From assembly GCF_963678225.1 (NCBI RefSeq), contig NZ_OY782764.1, positions 1,171,001-1,235,000 of the forward strand: DNA of 64,000 bases, given 5' to 3'. The notes beneath the pieces are model-generated. The model did not search any database and had not been told where the DNA came from. It saw only the letters and a list, made by a program, of their open reading frames with translations. The position numbers and the translations under genes were made by a program. Below are positions 60,210-64,000 of this stretch, one piece after another. This DNA is from an uncultured Cohaesibacter sp. (GTDB lineage Bacteria; Pseudomonadota; Alphaproteobacteria; Rhizobiales; Cohaesibacteraceae). How positions within the stretch are numbered: the first letter of the stretch is position 1; each line of letters begins with the position of its first letter.

Positions 60210-60944
60210 TCAGAACTTTCTACTTGGTAGGGGAGGCTTGGTTTTATTCAGAAATTTCAAGTCGTTAGGGCTTGCGTTTTCAACGGATTCTGCCTTCTCG
60301 ATGGCAATAGCCGCTGCGGAGGTAAGAGCTTTACTAAGCGTGTCGATCATTTGCTTTCCGATGAGCTTCTCGCAAGAGTAATGTGTAAAGCTGTAGCTCT
60401 TTGTATCGAGATTCTCGCTGTCTGTGGGCTGATACAATCCAGTGACACGGTCAATAAATTGATTTTGAAACTCAGAAGGATAAGGCGAGCGAGTTGCTCT
60501 GTTGAAACTACTGCTATCGTCGATCTGGAGCGATACCTTGCGGTCAGACCAGTTGAGCTGAACCTCGAAGAAATCCTTAAAGTCCCCTAGTGCATTCATG
60601 GCGTCGACCTGTTCTCTCGTGCGATTACATACGTCTAAATCAATTTCTTTGGGTGAGCAGTACGTAGTCAGATTTCTAGTTGCCGTAAACGCATTGACTT
60701 TTACATTTTTAATTGTGTTTCTTTGTGGTGATACGGTCAGATCAATTCCAACAATGCTATCGAAAAAAATCCGTTCCCGGTTTGAGGATTTGCAACTTAG
60801 AAGTATTCCTCTGGCAACGTTTGCTTGAGCCGCAGCTGCTTTAAAGTGCAACTCTTTGGTTAAGCTGGGGAGTCCGACGCTTTCACCATAGCTGATTGTC
60901 ACGAAAATCCAGCTAATAATGAAAACTATGGTTTGTTTAGCCAT
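60210..60944 (-). CDS. Secreted protein of unknown function (element cargo)
   Basis: I do not recognise this 244-residue protein. It has a Sec signal peptide (AKQTIVFIISWIFVTISYG). The mature part has four or more cysteines that could form disulfides (ILLSCKSS, TYCSPKEIDLDVC, HYSCEKLIG), and is rich in Asn, Lys and Thr. The ATG at 60944 is chosen because AGGAG lies about 6 bases upstream. It is the only minus-strand gene in the element and has the lowest GC. A role in defence, competition or surface change is possible, but nothing in the sequence decides it. Confidence 0.7.
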   Translation of the reverse strand: MAKQTIVFIISWIFVTISYGESVGLPSLTKELHFKAAAAQANVARGILLSCKSSNRERIFFDSIVGIDLTVSPQRNTIKNVKVNAFTATRNLTTYCSPKEIDLDVCNRTREQVDAMNALGDFKDFFEVQLNWSDRKVSLQIDDSSSFNRATRSPYPSEFQNQFIDRVTGLYQPTDSENLDTKSYSFTHYSCEKLIGKQMIDTLSKALTSAAAIAIEKAESVENASPNDLKFLNKTKPPLPSRKF

Positions 60945-61097
60945 CTGGTTCTCCTCGATTTTTGAGAGAGTCATAATTCTTCTCATAGCTTGTGGCAAGG
61001 ATGGCACTCAAAAAGTATACATTCTGCGACGGACTCTTGACGAGTCTCTTTTCATGTCTCATAACGTCGTTCTCGAAATGCTTTAGGAGTTGTGAGA

Positions 61098-61649
61098 ATG
61101 GTTGTTGTCGGATACGCGCGTGTGTCGAGTCTTGGACAGTCCTTGGAGGTTCAGCAGAATAAACTCAGGGAAGCCGGAGTTGAGAAGCTGTTCGAAGAGA
61201 AGCGCTCAGGCGTGGACACAAACCGACCAGCCCTGAAGCAATGCCTTGAGTATTTGCGAGAGGGTGACACACTCGTCTTCACGCGCATCGACCGATTGGC
61301 TCGAAGTGCTGAGGATTTGCTGCGGATCACCCGCCAGCTTGACGACAAGGGTGTAACCGTCCGAGTGCTCGATCAATCTATCGATACCTCTGATGCCGCA
61401 GGGAAAGCCTTTCTGGGCATGCTTGCAGTGTTTGCAGAATTCGAGACCAACATCAGGAAAGAGCGGCAGATGGACGGGATCGCCAAGGCAAAGGCGAAAG
61501 GAACGAAGTTCGGACGCAAGCCAGCGCTGACCGAAGAGACCATTTCTGCAATCCGTCAGTCCCGCGAGGATGGCAAGACCGTGCCACAGATCATGAAAGA
61601 GACAGGCCTGTCGAAAGCGACTGTGTATCGGGCGTTAGCTGTCGCCTGA
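61098..61649 (+). CDS. Serine recombinase (resolvase/invertase family)
   Basis: This 183-residue small serine recombinase has the catalytic Ser10 in GYARVSSLGQSLE, then FTRIDRLARSAEDLL with the conserved Arg residues, and LGMLAVFAEFETNIRKERQ. The C-terminus is a helix-turn-helix (TVPQIMKETGLSKATVYRAL). It probably resolves dimers or inverts a segment. The ATG at 61098 follows AGGAG by 8 bases. A candidate res site would be just upstream. Confidence 0.92.
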   Translation: MVVVGYARVSSLGQSLEVQQNKLREAGVEKLFEEKRSGVDTNRPALKQCLEYLREGDTLVFTRIDRLARSAEDLLRITRQLDDKGVTVRVLDQSIDTSDAAGKAFLGMLAVFAEFETNIRKERQMDGIAKAKAKGTKFGRKPALTEETISAIRQSREDGKTVPQIMKETGLSKATVYRALAVA

Positions 61650-61805
61650 CTGCAATCTGAAGAGATCTCCCAAAGAGTGTGCCTATTGAGGGAAAAACGC
61701 CTTTCGCGCCCCTCATCGTCACAAACCAATTGCATGCACAAATTGCCACCCCTGTCGGACCTGCTTTCGCGGTGGATTTGTCATGCAGCACACTCAAGGA
61801 AACTC

Positions 61806-61988
61806 ATGAAGACAAAGAACTTGACGTTCAGGCTAAACGCCACCGACCTGTTCCGATTTGGGGTTATCATCGATCATCTCAACAGCAACGGAGCAAATGC
61901 CCAACAAGTGGATGCTCTTCGGCTTGCTCTGCTGCTTGCCTTTGAGCAATTGCAAAATGACAAAGGGAGGGAAGCTGATGCAGACTAA
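61806..61988 (+). CDS. Small ribbon-helix-helix-like protein
   Basis: The 60-residue reading MKTKNLTFRLNATDLFRFG onward looks like a CopG/Arc-type fold: one basic beta strand (NLTFRL), then two helices (VIIDHLN and VDALRLALLLAFEQL). Such proteins bind DNA and often control replication genes. The ribosome site is AAGGA about 7 bases upstream. Its end overlaps the next gene by 11 bases, suggesting coupled translation. Confidence 0.6.
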   Translation: MKTKNLTFRLNATDLFRFGVIIDHLNSNGANAQQVDALRLALLLAFEQLQNDKGREADAD

Positions 61989-62970
61989 TGCAAACTCTCT
62001 CCCCAAACTGCCACCGCTCTGGGCAGGCTCGGAGTTGATGAAGTTGGACTTTCCAGAGCCAGAACACTTGCTCGGCAAGTGGTTGCCTTCCGGTTCTCTT
62101 TGCATGATTTATGGATCAACAGGCATAGGCAAATCTTGGTTTGCAATGTCGGTTGCTCTGGCAGTCGCGAACGGTCGAGATCTGCTGGACTGGGAAGCTT
62201 CGGAGCCACGAAGGGTTGCCTACTTTGAAGCCGAAATGAACCAAGCGGAGACGAAAAGCCGACTGGTTGCACTGAATGGTGGCCCTCTGCCTGACTTCTT
62301 TATGCTTTGCTCGGGGACTGGGCCGCAGGGGGCACTCCCTTCGATTGACGACCGAGAAGCGCAAGACCTGTATCTTGAACAGATCCTTGAACACGACATC
62401 GAGGTCGTGGTGTTTGACAATCTCTGCTCCATCGTCACCGAAGCATCCATCAGCGAAGACACCACGTGGCTACCCGTTCAGAGCTTCTTTCGGGAACTGC
62501 AGAGTGCAGGCATCACAGTCTTGCTTGTTCATCATGCAGGCAAGAACGGGGACTATCTTGGAACATCCCGCATGACCCAGAACATGAACACGGTCATTGA
62601 GGTGTCGCGGCCCCAAGGTACTCCCGCTGGCAGTGGCGCTGTCATTGAGATTGTCTTCAAGAAAGATCGAGGCGGTGGAGGTAATCCGGGGCAAACCCTC
62701 AAGCTGATCGAAGGGGAGACTGGCGGCTTGGGCTGGCAAGTCATCGGAGGCTCGTCAGTGGACCCGGTCGAAGAAGCTATCGAGGCGCTCGAAACACGAG
62801 AGTTTGCCAACCAGCAAGAGTTGGCGGATCACCTTGGCATCAGTCAGCCCAAACTGTCCGGCCTATTCAGCAAGGCGATGAAGAACGGACGGCTGGAGCA
62901 AGGGGAACACAACAAGATTTTCCATAAAGTACGAACAGAGCGAAAGACGAATAGTGAACAGGACGAATAA
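61978..62970 (+). CDS. RepA/AAA-family ATPase with C-terminal helix-turn-helix
   Basis: This 330-residue RecA-like ATPase is typical of replicative helicase RepA proteins of phages, plasmids and satellites. Walker A is YGSTGIGKSWFAM (residues 46-53 hold the GxxxxGKS), Walker B is VVVFDNL (about 143-149), and motif 3 lies in VLLVHHAGKNG. The C-terminus (about 275-320) has a helix-turn-helix, QQELADHLGISQPKLSGLF. GGGAGG precedes the ATG at 61978. It probably drives replication of the excised element or unwinds DNA at its origin. Confidence 0.8.
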   Translation: MQTNANSLPKLPPLWAGSELMKLDFPEPEHLLGKWLPSGSLCMIYGSTGIGKSWFAMSVALAVANGRDLLDWEASEPRRVAYFEAEMNQAETKSRLVALNGGPLPDFFMLCSGTGPQGALPSIDDREAQDLYLEQILEHDIEVVVFDNLCSIVTEASISEDTTWLPVQSFFRELQSAGITVLLVHHAGKNGDYLGTSRMTQNMNTVIEVSRPQGTPAGSGAVIEIVFKKDRGGGGNPGQTLKLIEGETGGLGWQVIGGSSVDPVEEAIEALETREFANQQELADHLGISQPKLSGLFSKAMKNGRLEQGEHNKIFHKVRTERKTNSEQDE

Positions 62971-63493
62971 CCGCAAGGGCTGACTTATCGGACTTATCAG
63001 CATGTCGACGTGGGAGGATGTTGTAGTGTCATGCTGCAACACCTCCAGTGAATAGCCGGTCCCGATCAATTATTATTTTATTTCTCTCCTAGGGGAATAA
63101 TAATCGGGGCTGGTCCTTTACTGCTCGCTCCGATCTGTTTTTTCGCTTTGCGCTTGCCATGTTTCGATTAAAAACAGGGCCATAGATCCAACAAGGTTTA
63201 CAGTCAATGCAGCATGGCGAGCTTGGTCGGCAATTCGAGATCTTCCTCCAGCATGCGCATCGCCTCCCTTATTTCGAAGGGAACCTAAGTGGTGGAAGCG
63301 GTGAATTTTGCTCCAGAAAATTGTATCAACCCCATCGTAGCCGCTGCACTCAGAATTTCCCCCATACCCCCCAGTAGCACAAACCGCTGTTCAAGTCGGG
63401 CTTGATGCTGGTACAAGATTATGCTACGTATGCGTCAAGCAATGAGAAGCTAAGTGTATGAATTAATTGAGAATTATTAAGGTTTGGCGAATG
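62971..63493. other. Non-coding right part of the element
   Basis: This 523-base stretch holds no clear gene. It contains two copies of gacttatc (62983 and 62993 region), and an AT-rich inverted repeat at 63062-63107. An origin for the RepA-like ATPase would be expected in such a place, but nothing proves it. Confidence 0.4.
63062..63107. repeat. Bulged AT-rich inverted repeat
   Basis: The left arm is ccgat (63062-63066) then, after a 3-base bulge, ttattatt (63070-63077). The right arm is aataataatcgg (63096-63107). It is followed by a run of ggggc. It could be a replication origin hairpin or a terminator for the upstream ATPase gene. Confidence 0.5.
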
Positions 63494-63511
63494 TCCCTGT
63501 CTCTCCGCCAT
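63494..63511 (+). repeat. Right attachment site (attR)
   Basis: tccctgtctctccgccat is an exact copy of the tRNA-Ser 3' end at 58334-58351, with no tRNA upstream of it. It marks the right boundary of the element. Confidence 0.9.
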
Positions 63512-63906
63512 TAGCTTTTATAAGCTGCTGAAATTTAAAGATTTTTCAGATTAAGAAAAGCATCTCCCCACATCGTTCAATCTAATTGGCTCGTCATTCG
63601 ATGAGTGAAGGCATTTAAGCGCTCCACTTTGCTACCATTCTGACAAAGTTTGACTTTTCCGTGACCAAATGCCAGCTCCGCAGACTTGTGAGACATGCGC
63701 TTGAGAGTCGAAATCTTGTATCCTCCGAGTGTGTGTCTGGTAAGGGTGGAAAGCTGCCGTTTGGTGCAAGTGTGAGGCCTCTGATGTCGCGGGCTAAAGC
63801 GGCCATTTGAAGGGCCACGAGGCGCATCTGGCTGTGGCCTTTGGTTCGGGCGGCTTTCTGATCCAAAGCTGCTAATGATGCGCATCATTATATCATTTCA
63901 TTGTAA
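63512..63906. other. Chromosomal gap right of the element
   Basis: This 395-base stretch separates attR from the transporter gene. Open frames here, such as minus-strand 63577-63888, are Arg/Ser/Pro-rich without similarity or ribosome sites and are probably not genes. Confidence 0.35.
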
Positions 63907-64000
63907 CTATGACCCATCCGGATTTTTCAGTTCTGCCTGTTTTGCAAAAAAGAGCCGATAAAAGACGGGTGCTGCTATTAGGGTCAGAATTGTGGCAAAG
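63907..64000 (-). CDS. RND-type efflux transporter permease, C-terminal fragment
   Basis: The last 30 codons of a minus-strand gene are visible; the rest lies beyond the window. They read FATILTLIAAPVFYRLFF then a short polar tail. The T-x-L-T-L-x-x-x-P-V-x-Y pattern is typical of the final helix of RND permeases (AcrB/HAE1 type). The identification rests on this motif only. Confidence 0.55.
   Translation of the reverse strand, partial: FATILTLIAAPVFYRLFFAKQAELKNPDGS

Larger units (their letters stand above)
58334..63511 (+). mobile_element. Compact integrative element in tRNA-Ser(GGA)
   Basis: The element is about 5.2 kb, bounded by exact 18-base repeats, one inside the tRNA and one isolated at the right end. 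It carries five genes: a tyrosine integrase next to the tRNA, a secreted protein of unknown function, a serine resolvase, a small RHH-like protein and an AAA/RepA ATPase. No relaxase, type IV secretion, capsid or portal gene is present. It is too small for an ordinary prophage or ICE, and resembles a phage satellite or a mobilizable replicon-like island. The cargo gene has a lower GC content than the neighbours. Confidence 0.85.

Noticed and set aside
63204-63260. Minus-strand 18-codon frame MRMLEEDLELPTKLAMLH with GGAGG upstream
   Set aside because: It looks like protein sequence but is too short, and a stop lies just upstream in frame. It may be the tail of a decayed gene.
63577-63888. Minus-strand frame of 103 codons right of attR
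   Set aside because: Two overlapping frames are equally open, neither has a ribosome site or recognisable sequence; low-complexity basic residues suggest chance.

Overview
The window is a contiguous piece of an alphaproteobacterial chromosome, most likely from the Hyphomicrobiales (Rhizobiales); a marine Cohaesibacter-like host would fit, but that is a guess. The reasoning rests on an OlsB-type ornithine-lipid acyltransferase, a rpsT / rhodanese / dnaA / dnaN / recF / gyrB cluster, an infC gene that appears to start with ATT, a dense group of GANTC (CcrM-type) sites upstream of dnaA, and alphaproteobacterial-looking histidine kinases and Prx6/OxyR genes. Gene density is high and most genes end in clear hairpin terminators.

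Layout. 1-6.3 kb: the N-terminal three quarters of mutS (minus strand, cut by the window edge), divergent maeB, then an IS200-type insertion with a single Y1 transposase, then an olsB-like gene. 6.6-13.7 kb: a hybrid histidine kinase, quinone oxidoreductase, fumarylacetoacetase-family hydrolase, a secreted ferritin-like protein, rsgA and a small cupin. 13.8-22.6 kb: the minus-strand replication cluster gyrB, cytochrome c, recF, dnaN, dnaA, rhodanese and rpsT. 22.9-29.3 kb: a HAD pyrimidine nucleotidase, a sensor kinase, a 1-Cys peroxiredoxin divergent from an OxyR-like regulator, a MmcQ/YjbR protein and tryptophanase. 29.4-38.1 kb: an AT-rich orphan gene with a PD-(D/E)xK-like signature, succinate-semialdehyde dehydrogenase, a dgdR/dgdA pair, an alpha/beta hydrolase, a glycosyltransferase, an AraC regulator and a LysE exporter. 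38.1-46.5 kb: formate channel focA, then the translation genes infC, rpmI, rplT, pheS and pheT with tspO between infC and rpmI, then an ASCH protein and a nucleotidyltransferase. 46.5-58 kb: feoABC with a perfect FNR-type box, an Lrp regulator, a TakP-like TRAP binding protein, lepA, a REC-GGDEF protein, a DUF2799 lipoprotein, mepA and msrA.

58.26-63.51 kb: an intact tRNA-Ser(GGA) followed by a compact integrated element of about 5.2 kb, bounded by an exact 18-bp duplication of the tRNA 3' end. It carries a tyrosine integrase next to the tRNA, a secreted protein of unknown function, a serine resolvase, a small ribbon-helix-helix-like protein and a RepA/AAA-type ATPase with a C-terminal helix-turn-helix. 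No conjugation or virion genes are visible, so it resembles a minimal integrative or satellite element. The window ends in the C-terminus of an RND-type transporter.

Functional themes. FocA, the FNR box in front of feoABC, and tryptophanase suggest a facultatively micro-aerobic or anaerobic lifestyle. The Prx6/OxyR pair, MsrA and TspO suggest oxidative-stress handling. Amino-acid catabolism is represented by tnaA, dgdA and SSADH, with nearby transporters. The most unusual points are the tRNA-Ser element, the GANTC cluster upstream of dnaA, a FeoB whose G4 motif reads TKTG in place of NxxD, and an OxyR with only one of the two canonical redox cysteines.
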